A stretch of DNA of 64,000 nucleotides from an uncultured Verrucomicrobiae bacterium (GCA_943788245.1 CALSPN010000022.1:124001-188000), one strand, 5' to 3'; numbered from the stretch's first letter, positions 7,958 to 17,336 are shown. A program made the numbers and translations. The notes: a model not told the origin generated them from the sequence alone.

Positions 7958-10634
7958 ATGGCAAAATGGACGGAATCGGCGAAGGCCGAATGGAAAGCAT
8001 ACGGTCAGCGCCTGCGGAATCAACTGAACGGTTCGGAAGCAGATTCGGCCGAAGTCGAGGAAGACATCAAACGTCATGTGGATGAGGAGATTCATGCGAC
8101 CGGGTTGACGGTTGTTGACGCCGAACAACTGCGATCGATTCTGACGCGCATCGGTGAGTTGGAAACCCCTCAAGAAACCGAGCGAGGATACTTCAGCGAA
8201 GACAAGCGGCCTTCGAATAAAACGCAGAAGAGTGAAACATTTGCTCAATTTCGGTTTGGCTTCCTGGTGCTGACTTCCGTGGTTTGGCCCCTGATTGTAT
8301 TGGTTATTGAAGTGGTAACTCGAATGTGCACGGCGCTTGTCTTTGATCCCATGCCGTCGATCTGGCATGCATTCGTATTATTTGGTATTCCTGCAGGGAA
8401 TTTATTGGCACTTCTACGTCTTAAAAACACCTCCGCGACACAGCCCCATTGGGTCTCGCTTCTGGTGTCCTTCAATGTTGGAGTCAGTCTGGTTTACACA
8501 CTTTTTTTCATGCCCTTACTACCTATTGGAGTCTCTAGGTATTGTTATCTGGGGGTTTGGATTGTTGCCGCTGGCTCCTCTGGCGGCTTGTCTTTCAGGA
8601 TTTGTGATCTGGTCAAAATGCAGTGATCGGCTGGAATCGAGTAAGCTCAAATATCGATTGTTCTGGCTCGGTTTCACAGGAGCCATCGCACTTCTGCTTG
8701 TGTTGGAGGCTCCAAACTTTTTAACCCGAACGGGACTTCGCTGGGCGGACTCCGAAGAGACGGTGACTCGTGCCCGTGGGATCAGCTGGTTACGCAACTA
8801 TGGTAATGAGGAAACTCATCTTGAAAGCCTGCTATGAAAGGCCCCGCCGTGTGTTTGATGTGAGCTCCTGGTTGACTGACTCAAGTGATGCGGTGACTCA
8901 AGACGATGCGCGGAAAATTTTTTATCAAGTGACGGGGCAACCTTTCAATTCCCTACAGCCTCCGAGCCTGTATACAAGAGAAGGTCGTTGGAACATGCTT
9001 GACGAGGAATTTACATGGGAATTCGACACGGCTTTGGGGAGTACCTCTGTAGCAGGCCGTGTGCGCGGATTAAAGATGATCAGTTCGCGTATGGACAGCA
9101 GGATTGAGACGGCGTCTGCGTTGGCCTACACCGAATGGACCATGGAATTTGAAAATCAGGCTTCCAATGGCTCGTGAGGCGCGCACACAGATCAAGCTTC
9201 CTTCCGGTGGCGTCGTTTCCAGATTGACTCTCTGGGTAAATGGAGAAGAGCGAGAGGCAGCTTTTGCTTCTCGATGCACAAACGCGCAAGGCCTATCAAA
9301 AAATTGCCGTTGAGCGCAGGCGAGATCCGGTTCTTGTCACAACTTCGGGGCCCGATCAAATTCTGGTGCAGTGTTTTCCCGTGCCTGCAGATGGTGGCAA
9401 GATGAAAATCCGTTTTGGGCATCACTCACCCTGGATATGCTCGATCTGAAGAATGGGCGTGTTCGGTTACCAGCGATGGTCGAGCGTAACTTCAACCTCA
9501 AGGATGGTTTGAAACATTCGGTATGGCTGGAATCCCGTTCAGAACTTGCAAGGGGATGAATCGTTCTTTCAGGCAGGGTCTCTCTCAAAGACGGGGATTT
9601 CACCTTGCAGGGGAAATTACTGGACGATGAACTTCTGGACCGTCGAAAGCAGTATACAGGTGATACAGTCCAGAGGCTGTGACTCAGGTCTGGACTGAGG
9701 CCCTGGAAAGGATCACGTTGTGGTTCAGCGCCTGATTGAGCAGAAAGCACAGCCTCTTGAATCCACGGTTGTTGTGATTGATGGTTCCGTTTCCATGGCA
9801 TCCTATTTTGATGAGATTCATGAATCGCTGATGACCTTGGAATCCTTGGCCAGGTGCGAGTGCGTGGTTGCTTCGGATCTGCCTGCCTTTCAGGATGAGA
9901 CGGAGATCCCTGTTGTTTTCAATCTCATCGAAGCCACGGAAACTTTGAACCACACAACCTGTAGGCGGTCAGGATAATCTCGTTGCTCTGGCGACAGCCT
10001 GGGATGTGGCAGGCGAGATGGGCGCCTCCACGATCTGGTGGATTCACGGGCCTCAGCCTACATTGCTGGAGGACATGGCTCCCATGCTGCAGCGAATGGA
10101 GCGTTCGCGTGGAGACATCCAGTTAATCTCCTATGCGATGGCGAATGGCCCCAACCGTATCATGGAGGCCTTTGATGGATTGCATGCTTCAGTGGCTTCC
10201 GAAATATGCGAAGCTGGATGACACGATGCAATGAAATGGGTGGGTGCTCATGCTGAAGGTTACAAAAATCTATGAGTTCGAACGTTCCCAACAAAAGATC
10301 AGCCCCATCCCTGGCCCTGTCTGAAGAAAACAAAGTATCGCGTCACATTGAGCGCCTCTGGGCCGCTCATCAAGTGGATGCATTGCGCGCCAGTAAACGA
10401 GTCAGTGAAGCGATCCGGCTGGCTTCCAAACAGCAATTGGTGACTCCAGTTACGGGGGCTGTTGTTCTAGAGACGATTGAGCAATACAAAGAAATGGGAC
10501 TCACCCCTGTGCCGGTAGATACGGTGCCCGGTATTCCTGAACCAAGCACGATACTATTGATGCTTCTGGGGGTTTTGGTATGCCTGGGACGCCTGAAGAT
10601 CATTCGTCTTCGCAGGTCGAATGATCATGTCTGA
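7958..10634 (+). pseudogene. HAAS-membrane-VIT-VWA protein with PEP-CTERM sorting signal, many frameshifts
   Basis: One gene spread over three frames. In order: a HAAS-like helical domain (7958-8200, EVEEDIKRHVDEEI); about four membrane helices (8230-8730); a linker with ARKIFYQVTGQPFN; a VIT (vault inter-alpha-trypsin) domain (about 9180-9420, LPSGGVVSRLTLWVNGEERE and RRRDPVLVTT); a von Willebrand A domain with a MIDAS-type D-G-S-V-S (about 9775-9790); WWIHGPQP; and a C-terminal PEP-CTERM tripartite signal (PEPST, hydrophobic helix, RLRRS, about 10535-10620). Frame changes fall near 8530, 8812, 9172, 9272, 9418, 9690, 9960 and 10210-10270, with an in-frame stop at 9557-9559; most are compatible with one extra base. 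Restored length is about 890 residues. Such proteins are thought to be exported and processed by an exosortase. Coupled to padR by one base. Confidence 0.75.
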
Positions 10635-10671
10635 AATATGAACCATCCTGTTGGGCAATTAAAGAAATTAC

Positions 10672-11076
10672 ATGAGAGCAATATCCGTATTCTTCGCAGT
10701 CACGATGCTAGTAATATCATGCACAACAACCTCAATACACGATGCTTCTCCCCAGGCGCAGCCTATCATCACGATGTTTGAGGCTATTATGGGCAACAAT
10801 ATTGATCTATTGAAATCAGTGCTAATCGATTCCCAACTTGATGATTTTAATGCCGAACCTGATCGGGATGATGGATTGAAAGAACTCGAGCGACAGATGT
10901 TGAACGCCTATGGGACAACAAACTTAGATCTCAATGCTTTCCGCTATGAATACAAAGGAAATGATGCAGCCGGACAAGTCGTGTTTACGTGTAAAGGAAA
11001 GCTCACAGACTCCATTGATGTCGTAAAAGATGGTCTTAGCTGGAAAATATCCAGCGGGACAAAAGGTTTCAATTGA
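10672..11076 (+). CDS. Small lipoprotein, possibly NTF2-like fold
   Basis: 134 residues with a lipoprotein signal peptide: MRAISVFFAVTMLVISC, where LVISC is an acceptable lipobox, so Cys17 is likely lipidated. The mature part (PIITMFEAIMGNNIDLLKSVL ... GQVVFTCKGKLTDSIDVVKDGLSWKI) has the helix-then-curved-sheet pattern of NTF2-like/DUF4878-type domains that bind unknown ligands in the envelope. It starts 37 bp after the PEP-CTERM protein and could be in the same transcript. No specific function can be given. Confidence 0.7.
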   Translation: MRAISVFFAVTMLVISCTTTSIHDASPQAQPIITMFEAIMGNNIDLLKSVLIDSQLDDFNAEPDRDDGLKELERQMLNAYGTTNLDLNAFRYEYKGNDAAGQVVFTCKGKLTDSIDVVKDGLSWKISSGTKGFN

Positions 11077-11314
11077 AGCAGGAAAGACGTATGCCCGACA
11101 GGGGCATTGGCGCCCATCTCTCCCGTGAGTCGAACTCTGCATATTAACGATGAGCATGGACCTGAAATCAAAGCTCGGCCTCTGTGAGTCCATGGATGGC
11201 TTCCGACGGTCATTGACCGGAAATCGCACAAGGTCCAACAAAGAACTTGCCCCTCCATTCCATCTCGCGGGATACTGGTCCTGAACAGTTCAATTAGTTT
11301 GATCGAAACGACCT

Positions 11315-12474
11315 ATGGACAAAGTCAGGATTGGTATTATTGGAATGGGGAACATGGGTAAGTATCATGCAGATTACTTACTGAAAGGTGAAGTGGCCGG
11401 TGCGCAATTATCCGCCGTCTGCAGCACCTCTCCCCAGAAACTGGAAGCATACAAAGATCGCGCCGAAATCTTTCAGCGATGGCGTTGAAATGATCAAGAG
11501 TGGATCCATTGATGCTGTCCTGATTGCGACTCCCCATTATCAGCACACTTCACTTGGGATATGTGCCTTTGAGCAGGGAGTGCACGTGATGGTCGAGAAA
11601 CCAATTTCAGCTCATAAAGCCGATGGGGAACGATTGATCGAGGCATCCAATAAACATCCTGACATTGTCTTTGGGGCCATGTTCCAGCTGCGAACTGAAC
11701 CTCGTTATTTGAAGATCAAAAAACTGATTGATGACGGGGAATTGGGGGAGATTGTAAGAATTAATTGGATCATTACCGACTGGTACCGCACGGAGGCTTA
11801 TTACGCATCTGGCGGTTGGCGTGCCACCTGGAAGGGGGAAGGCGGCGGCGTACTCTTGAACCAATGTTTGCATCAGCTGGATGCCTTGCAATGGCTGGTT
11901 GGCATGCCCAGCAAAGTGCGCAGCTTTGCTCAATTGGGACGATTCCACGACATTGAAGTGGAAGATAATGTGACCGCCTACCTTGAATATCCCAACGGCG
12001 CCACGGGAGTATTCATCTCTTCAACTGGAGAAGCCCCGGGTTCAAACCGATTTGAGATAGCTGGCACGCGAGGTAAATTGGTCCTTGAAAACGATCAGAT
12101 CCAATTCACGCGGAATGAAAACTGCATGATCGAGCACAGCAAAACCTCAAAGATCGGGTTCTCGAAGCCGGAAGTGTGGGATGTGAATATTCCTTTTGAC
12201 AATGCCACTCTGCCTCATGCCATTTTGATGAGAAATTTTGTCAATGCCATCCGGGAAGGTGAGGAACTGATCGCCCCAGGTAACGATGGTCTTAACTCGG
12301 TTGAATTGGCCAATGTATTGCTTTACTCCTCATTGGTTGATCAAAGCGATTGAGATGCCTATGGATGGAGCTGCGTTTGAGGCGAAACTAAACACATTGA
12401 TCAAAGAATCCACTCATCAGAAAAAAGTGGTTGAAGTTTCAAGTGAGGATTTCGCGAGTTCTTTCAATCGTTGA
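11315..12474 (+). CDS. Gfo/Idh/MocA-family oxidoreductase, two frameshifts
   Basis: ATG 11315 opens the Rossmann fold with RIGIIGMGNMGKYHADY, a textbook dinucleotide motif. The frame is lost at the TTT 11471-11473; in the next frame coding resumes at SDGVEMIKSGSIDAVLIATPHYQH and contains VHVMVEKPISAHK (catalytic Lys), then the C-terminal domain. That frame stops at 12353, but the family C-terminus (AIEMPMDGAAFEAKLNTLIKE) follows in a third frame to 12474. Both shifts correspond to one extra base, in TTT (11471-11473) and AAA (12343-12345). Restored length is 386 residues. The conserved sequence on both sides of each break argues for recent change or sequence error. NAD(P)-dependent sugar/polyol dehydrogenase; lies upstream of a sugar isomerase/epimerase-type gene. 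Confidence 0.8.
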
Positions 12475-12550
12475 GTTGAATTTCAGTTTTACGCCTCGAT
12501 TCCTATCAATGAATGCGCTATAGCTATGTCTATCTTAGAAAGAGCCAAAC

Positions 12551-13174
12551 ATGAATGCAGATCCTAAAACAAAAATGGCCTCCAGCGAGTTTGTCGCCAT
12601 GGAACGGCATGCGGGCCTCAGAGCGGAATGGTTGAACGGGGGAGTTTACGCCATTGCAGGGGGCTCTCACCTCCATTGGCTTATCGCTACCAATATTTCA
12701 GGTGAATTGCGTCACCGTCTCAAAAGCTCGGAGAATCACGTCCTCAATTGTGGAATGCGATTAAAGGTTCCGCCCACCAGTCTCTATGCACATCCTGATG
12801 TTTCAGTGGTTCATGGGGCGGCTCAATTTGAGGACGAACTGCAGGATACCCTTGTCAATCCCAGGATACTTATCGAAGTTTTGTCTGACACCACCGCGGC
12901 ATGGGACCGTGGGGGTAAATTTTGGCACTACCGGCAATTGGATTCATTGTCTGAGTATATCTTGATTTCGCAGGAAACCTGGCTGGCAGACCAATACACA
13001 AGGCAACCCAACGGCTCGTGGATGCTGAAAACGGTGGAAGGTGAAGATGGTGTGTTGCAATTGACCTCTATCAAGTGCCAGCTGCCGCTGGGCGAAGTTT
13101 ACGCCAACACCTCTGTTCCACATGGACAGGCGCCTGCCACGAACAAACCTTCACAACCTATAGTTAAAGCCTAA
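12551..13174 (+). CDS. Uma2-family (DUF820) putative endonuclease-fold protein
   Basis: 207 residues with the Uma2 pattern: ERHAGLRAEWLNGGVYAIAGG (N-terminal Glu of the nuclease fold), a central HPDVSVV with the conserved Asp, and PRILIEVLSDTTAAWDRGGK giving the E-x-L of the PD-(D/E)xK core, followed by KFWHYRQL and EYILIS. Uma2 proteins are abundant in cyanobacteria and PVC bacteria; many are predicted nucleases, often without known partners. It lies 76 bp after the frameshifted oxidoreductase and 9 bp before the TIM-barrel gene, but no functional link is evident. Confidence 0.85.
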   Translation: MNADPKTKMASSEFVAMERHAGLRAEWLNGGVYAIAGGSHLHWLIATNISGELRHRLKSSENHVLNCGMRLKVPPTSLYAHPDVSVVHGAAQFEDELQDTLVNPRILIEVLSDTTAAWDRGGKFWHYRQLDSLSEYILISQETWLADQYTRQPNGSWMLKTVEGEDGVLQLTSIKCQLPLGEVYANTSVPHGQAPATNKPSQPIVKA

Positions 13175-13183
13175 GCATTTATC

Positions 13184-14071
13184 ATGATTCTCACAGGTAT
13201 TGCGGATGAAGCCGGAGCGCTCATCGATGCACAGATTAAAGCAACCAAGGAATTGGGATGGAATACCATTGAAGCCCGGACTGTTGAAGTGCCAGGTTTC
13301 CCCAAGGGGAATTTACACGATATTCCCGATGAAGCCTTCGATGTGGTGGAGGAAAAACTGAAGGAGTCAGGTGTTGGTGTTTACTGCTTTGGATCGACCA
13401 TTGCCAATTGGGGCAAGAAAATAGACGACCCTTTTGATCTTTCAGAAGTAGAACGCTGTATCCCTCGCATGCAACGGCTCGGAACCAAATATGTGCGGAT
13501 CATGAGTTATGCGGTTCGTGAGGCTGAAGATCAGATGGAAGAAGAACGTTTTCGCCGCCTTCGTGAAATCACAAACCGTTTTCTGGATGCCGGACTCCAG
13601 CCTGTTCATGAAAATTGCATGAATTACGGAGGAATGAGCTGGCAGCATGCTTTGAAGCTTCTGGAAAATGTGCCCGGTTTACAATGGGTTTTTGACACTG
13701 CCAACCCGGTTTTTAATGATGATCGAAGCAAACCGGCGCCGCAGCCCAAGCAAGATCCATGGGAATTTTGGACTCACGTCAAAAAACATTCGGTTCATAT
13801 ACACGTCAAGGACGCGATATGGGATCCAGCAAAGAATGATGCTGATTATACCTTGCCCGGGGAAGGTAATGGCGCGGTGCATCGCATTCTGAAAGATGCG
13901 CTTGAATCAGGCTACGATGCTGGCATATCCATTGAGCCCCATCTTGCTGTGGTTTTTCATGATGACTCCAAGAAAGCGAGTGATCAGGAAATCTACGAAA
14001 GCTATGTCAACTATGGAAAGGCCCTGAGTGCTCTGATAGGCAGGATTCAGGATGAAATTAAAGGTCTTTAG
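13184..14071 (+). CDS. Sugar phosphate isomerase/epimerase-like TIM barrel protein
   Basis: 295 residues of the xylose isomerase-like/AP endonuclease 2 TIM-barrel superfamily. Metal-ligand positions expected of this fold are visible: a conserved Glu/His in PVHENCMNYGG (about residue 145), Asp in WVFDTANP, His-x-His-x-Lys-Asp in SVHIHVKDAI, and Glu in GISIEPHL. These enzymes isomerise or epimerise keto-sugars (for example inosose or hydroxypyruvate-type substrates) with a divalent metal. Downstream of a Gfo/Idh/MocA dehydrogenase, a pairing common in inositol and sugar catabolism in these bacteria. No signal peptide, so cytoplasmic. Confidence 0.85.
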   Translation: MILTGIADEAGALIDAQIKATKELGWNTIEARTVEVPGFPKGNLHDIPDEAFDVVEEKLKESGVGVYCFGSTIANWGKKIDDPFDLSEVERCIPRMQRLGTKYVRIMSYAVREAEDQMEEERFRRLREITNRFLDAGLQPVHENCMNYGGMSWQHALKLLENVPGLQWVFDTANPVFNDDRSKPAPQPKQDPWEFWTHVKKHSVHIHVKDAIWDPAKNDADYTLPGEGNGAVHRILKDALESGYDAGISIEPHLAVVFHDDSKKASDQEIYESYVNYGKALSALIGRIQDEIKGL

Positions 14072-14102
14072 GGAATGAATACTGATGGGTAAAGCGGATG
14101 TT

Positions 14103-14525
14103 CTACCCTTCCGCCAAAGAATCAATCTCGATATTTTTAGGTTTGATCCCCGCTTCAGGCGGGACCTCAACCGTTAAAAATCCATTTTGATAAAGTGCCT
14201 TGGCTTCCTGAAGATCGTAACCTGAGGGCAGTTCAATGGTTGTTTCGAATGGTCCAAAGCTAATTTCCATCAACAAAAACTTACTCTGCGAGGGTTTTTG
14301 TTCATCAGGACGCATGCCACTGATCTTCAGCATGTTGCCCTCAGCCTTGAGACGGAGGTCTTCCCGACGCATGCCAGACAATTCCACTCGGATGATTAGT
14401 CCATCATCCAACTCGTAGACATCCGTATTCGGTGACCAACTGCTTTCTGACATAGAAGTCATTGTACCTGAGATACCCTCAAATTCATTACGCCTTCCCT
14501 TCGGGTTCCATTGATTGAAATCCAT
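14103..14525 (-). CDS. Hsp20/alpha-crystallin family small heat-shock protein
   Basis: 140 residues. The alpha-crystallin domain runs from about residue 30 to 130: WSPNTDVYELDDGLIIRVEL (strand 2-3), GMRREDLRLKAEGNMLKISG, and a terminal ALYQNGFLTVEVP, the conserved G-x-L-x-V/I-x-x-P pattern. It forms oligomeric ATP-independent chaperones that hold unfolding proteins in the cytoplasm. Convergent with the TIM-barrel gene, 31 bp apart. The 270 bp downstream of ispE and upstream of this gene hold a short inverted repeat (TGCGAA/TTCGCA near 14688) but no recognisable CIRCE element. Confidence 0.88.
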   Translation of the reverse strand: MDFNQWNPKGRRNEFEGISGTMTSMSESSWSPNTDVYELDDGLIIRVELSGMRREDLRLKAEGNMLKISGMRPDEQKPSQSKFLLMEISFGPFETTIELPSGYDLQEAKALYQNGFLTVEVPPEAGIKPKNIEIDSLAEG

Positions 14526-14795
14526 AAACCATTTTCACTACAAGCCAAGATCGCCCTGTAAGCCATTTTCGTTTGGTTCAATTTTGCTTATCCAAAACCT
14601 ATCAAACCAATGACTATTTAGGCGGTTTACATCAAATCCGTCCTGTATTCTTAGACGGCTGTTAAAAACAAGCTCTATAACATATGCGAACTTTCAGATT
14701 TCGCAAATGGATCTTTCACGAAAGTCAGTTCATCATCATTCGTCTGGGCTGAGATATTCAAAAAAGGAATAAGAGCAGCCCGTTTTCTCTGTTAT

Positions 14796-15692
14796 TCAGC
14801 CTAAAGCAGAGGTGTTATCCGTGAGTTCAGTGGCATACACCCAGTGAGTGGAACCGAAACCCTGCCTGAAATCTTCAATGGCTTTTTCCGTGGTCTGTTT
14901 ATCGGGGAAAATGGCAAAAGTTGTAGAACCGCTGCCAGACATCAAGGTGACTTCGGCACCCGAAGCTTTCAAGGTCGTTTGAAATAATCGCAAAATTGGG
15001 AATTTTTCAAGGACTGGTCTCTCCAGGCTATTAAAGAAAAGTATCGAAGCTTGGCTCAAGTCATTTCCATTGAGAGCAGATACAAGTTCCTTTGCTTTAC
15101 CTGCCTGACCATTCAAAAGATCTGGGGATTGCTGAAGGGCATTGTAAGCCCAGGGAGTTGAAACTCCAAAGTCAGGTTTCACTAAAAGGAGCGTTTTACC
15201 AATCAGAGCGTTGAATGAAGGTAGTGAGGTCACTCGTTCTCCTCGCCCTTCTGCCATGGCGGGTTTGTGATGAAGGAAAAAGGGGACATCTGAACCAATT
15301 TTGGCAGCTATATCCTCCATTACCTGCTGAGATAATGGGTAGCCTGATATCTCGTTCAAAGCGTTCAGAGTAATGGCGGCATTCGAGCTTCCTCCTCCCA
15401 AGCCTGCTTCCATTGGGATGCGTTTCTTCAGATGAATAGCTATATGACGGTTACCATGTGTGCATGAATAAAACGCTTCGGCAGCTCGGACGATCAAGTT
15501 GTCTGATCCTTCAGTCAAAGCAGCTCCTTCGACCGTTAGTTGAATATCACCCTCTGTTTTTTGTTCGTAGCTTAATTCATCAAATAAGGGAACTGGCATA
15601 ATGATGCTTTCCAGCTCATGAAAGCCGTCATCACGTTTCCCTAGAATATTGAGCAAGAGATTAATTTTGCAGGGGGAAAGTTTCTGGATCAT
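14796..15692 (-). CDS. ispE: 4-diphosphocytidyl-2-C-methyl-D-erythritol kinase
   Basis: 298 residues from ATG 15692, where the protein aligns with the family start (KLSPCKINLLLNILGKRDDG); the frame is open 39 codons further upstream but that part overlaps the terminator of the upstream gene. GHMP-kinase features: LSPCKINLLL at the N-terminus (Lys of the substrate site), the ATP-binding PMEAGLGGGSSNAA near residue 95, and MSGSGST near 255. IspE phosphorylates CDP-methylerythritol in the MEP pathway of isoprenoid synthesis in the cytoplasm. It is separated from the upstream TIGR04073 gene by a terminator, so may use its own promoter or readthrough. Confidence 0.93.
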   Translation of the reverse strand: MIQKLSPCKINLLLNILGKRDDGFHELESIIMPVPLFDELSYEQKTEGDIQLTVEGAALTEGSDNLIVRAAEAFYSCTHGNRHIAIHLKKRIPMEAGLGGGSSNAAITLNALNEISGYPLSQQVMEDIAAKIGSDVPFFLHHKPAMAEGRGERVTSLPSFNALIGKTLLLVKPDFGVSTPWAYNALQQSPDLLNGQAGKAKELVSALNGNDLSQASILFFNSLERPVLEKFPILRLFQTTLKASGAEVTLMSGSGSTTFAIFPDKQTTEKAIEDFRQGFGSTHWVYATELTDNTSALG

Positions 15693-15705
15693 GGGGGGTG
15701 GTCCA

Positions 15706-15740
15706 ATAAAAAAGGCGCCAACGAAATTGCTGGCGCCCTT
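15706..15740 (-). terminator. Rho-independent terminator after the TIGR04073 gene
   Basis: Read on the minus strand: stem GGCGCCA / TGGCGCC (15731-15737 with 15714-15720), 10-base loop, followed by six T. It lies 17 bp downstream of the TIGR04073 stop codon and ends the envelope transcript before ispE. Confidence 0.85.
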
Positions 15741-15756
15741 CGATGAAATGATTTTT

Positions 15757-16188
15757 TTAGTAGTCGAACACTCGGAAACGACTACCAAGGACAGGGACGA
15801 CATCGCCACCGCTGAATCCTACGGCGCTGTCTGCAGCATAAGTAGAATCGGAAAGAAGATTTGGACGATAGTTCTCAGGGTAGATGACATCGTCGGTTAC
15901 GCTGACAGGATCGTAGCCTGGAATAGGGAAAGTGACGACTTCATAAACGCCTACCGCTGTGCGTTTGACGGATTGGTTGAATCCCTTGATGAATCCAGTT
16001 GTGTAGGATCTTTCGGGGCTTTCCCAGATGGCCGTCTGCTCCATGGAATGGCGAATTTCGCCAAGCCGTGTGAACTCAGTCATGTTTCGAACACCACGGC
16101 CAAGTTTTTCACTAGGGCCGGCACATCCGCTCACCAACACCATCGCAGTTACAGCTGCCAATAAAATGGACTTTGAAATACGCATCAT
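15757..16188 (-). CDS. TIGR04073-family exosortase-associated lipoprotein
   Basis: 143 residues. Signal peptide with lipobox LVSGC (Cys22), so outer- or inner-membrane lipoprotein. The body has the motif set I associate with TIGR04073: KLGRGVRNMTEFTRLGEI, SMEQTAIW, YTTGFIKGF, YEVVTFPIPGYDP and a C-terminal FSGGDVVPVLGSRFRVFDY. The family is described from Verrucomicrobia and related bacteria in genomes with exosortase/PEP-CTERM sorting; its biochemical role is unknown. It sits at the end of the Tol-Pal-Tat block, 118 bp after tatC, and is followed by a strong terminator. It fits the PEP-CTERM protein found at 7.9-10.6 kb in the same window. Confidence 0.8.
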   Translation of the reverse strand: MMRISKSILLAAVTAMVLVSGCAGPSEKLGRGVRNMTEFTRLGEIRHSMEQTAIWESPERSYTTGFIKGFNQSVKRTAVGVYEVVTFPIPGYDPVSVTDDVIYPENYRPNLLSDSTYAADSAVGFSGGDVVPVLGSRFRVFDY

Positions 16189-16306
16189 AAATAAGACTTT
16201 GGTTGGTCAGAGACTAAGCATCAGACCTTTATTGTAAAGTTTTTTGTCAATGATTTTGACGTTCAAGGAAACGTTACCTTAATTACAGCATGTCCCATGC
16301 CTTTTG

Positions 16307-17311
16307 TTAGGCTTTTTTGGCATCATTTCTGGCCCATACCCTCGAAATCAACACGCTCATCTCATACAAAAGATGAAGAGGTAAAGCCATTAACAAAAGA
16401 GTAAAAGGGTCTCCTGTAGGGGTTAAAAAAGCACAAATGGTCAGGTTAATGACTACCCAATAAGAGCGAAATTTGCTCAATTTAATGTAATCCAGTAAGC
16501 CAACCTTGACCAAGGTAAGTAGAACGACTGGTAATTGGAAACTCAATCCCATGGCAAGCATGAACTTGATTACAAACGTCATGTAATCCCGTGCATTCCA
16601 TTCATCCGCCGAAAAACCAAGCCAGTTCGAAAATTGCACCAAAGCTACGATCGCAATCTTCATCATCACGAAATAGCAAAACAAGACACCCAGTATGAAC
16701 AATCCCGCCCCAAATCCGGTGGTTTGATACAAAAACTTCTTCTCGTTAATCTTAAGTGCGGGAAGCACAAACTGTCCTATAAAGAAAATGATAAAAGGGG
16801 CAGCGATTACCATCCCTCCGTATAGCATTAGATGGAATGCCACCAGGAAACCATCCACAGGCTTATAGTTCTTGAGACGGTCCTGAAGCGTATCCAGTGG
16901 ATCCTCAGTACTGGGTTGCAGCGTCATTACCCAATTAGTACCCATCTTTTCAGGAACTAAATGCAGGCTGTGTATTTCTTCCGTGTTCTCGAAAGCGATG
17001 TGGTTCGTCAGTGAACTCAGTGAAACATTTGCAAGGCGTTCATCTCCAATGAGAAAACCAACTTGTTTTTTGCTGTTCAGGCGGAGGGCCTCTGCTTCCT
17101 TCAGGGGTGCTTTGAGGATCGATATGATATTATCCAGTAGAGAAAAGCAGACCACCATGCTGATCACGACGGTCGACATACATTTGATAAGTGTCCACCG
17201 TAGGTCTTCGAGGTGTTCCAGGAAAGTCTTCACCGGGCCACCGCCCGATGTTTCATCCCACTCCTGATCTACGACGAGCTCATCTGTGGGACGAGGCACT
17301 TCTTCGCTCAT
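16307..17311 (-). CDS. tatC: Sec-independent protein translocase TatC, with long first periplasmic loop
   Basis: 334 residues; typical TatC is about 250. The N-terminal TFLEHLEDLRWTLIK is the conserved cytoplasmic signal-binding motif (F-x-E-H-L-x-E-L-R). TM1 is about residues 40-60; then comes a hydrophilic insertion of roughly 90 residues before TM2 (about 155-185), and four more helices including PFIIFFIGQFVLPAL, FVIKFMLAMGLSFQLPV and LTPTGDPFTLLLMALP. TatC is the receptor for folded, twin-arginine substrates. It follows tatA by 25 bp in the same direction. Likely substrates in the window are the two DUF1501 proteins with RR signal peptides. Confidence 0.95.
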   Translation of the reverse strand: MSEEVPRPTDELVVDQEWDETSGGGPVKTFLEHLEDLRWTLIKCMSTVVISMVVCFSLLDNIISILKAPLKEAEALRLNSKKQVGFLIGDERLANVSLSSLTNHIAFENTEEIHSLHLVPEKMGTNWVMTLQPSTEDPLDTLQDRLKNYKPVDGFLVAFHLMLYGGMVIAAPFIIFFIGQFVLPALKINEKKFLYQTTGFGAGLFILGVLFCYFVMMKIAIVALVQFSNWLGFSADEWNARDYMTFVIKFMLAMGLSFQLPVVLLTLVKVGLLDYIKLSKFRSYWVVINLTICAFLTPTGDPFTLLLMALPLHLLYEMSVLISRVWARNDAKKA

Positions 17312-17336
17312 ATTTTCTTAATCATGAGCTCCACCA

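Noticed and set aside
11077-11314. Coding-like stretch between the lipoprotein and the third Gfo gene
   Set aside because: A frame with one internal TGA (near 11187) reads plausibly but matches nothing I recognise; too uncertain to list.
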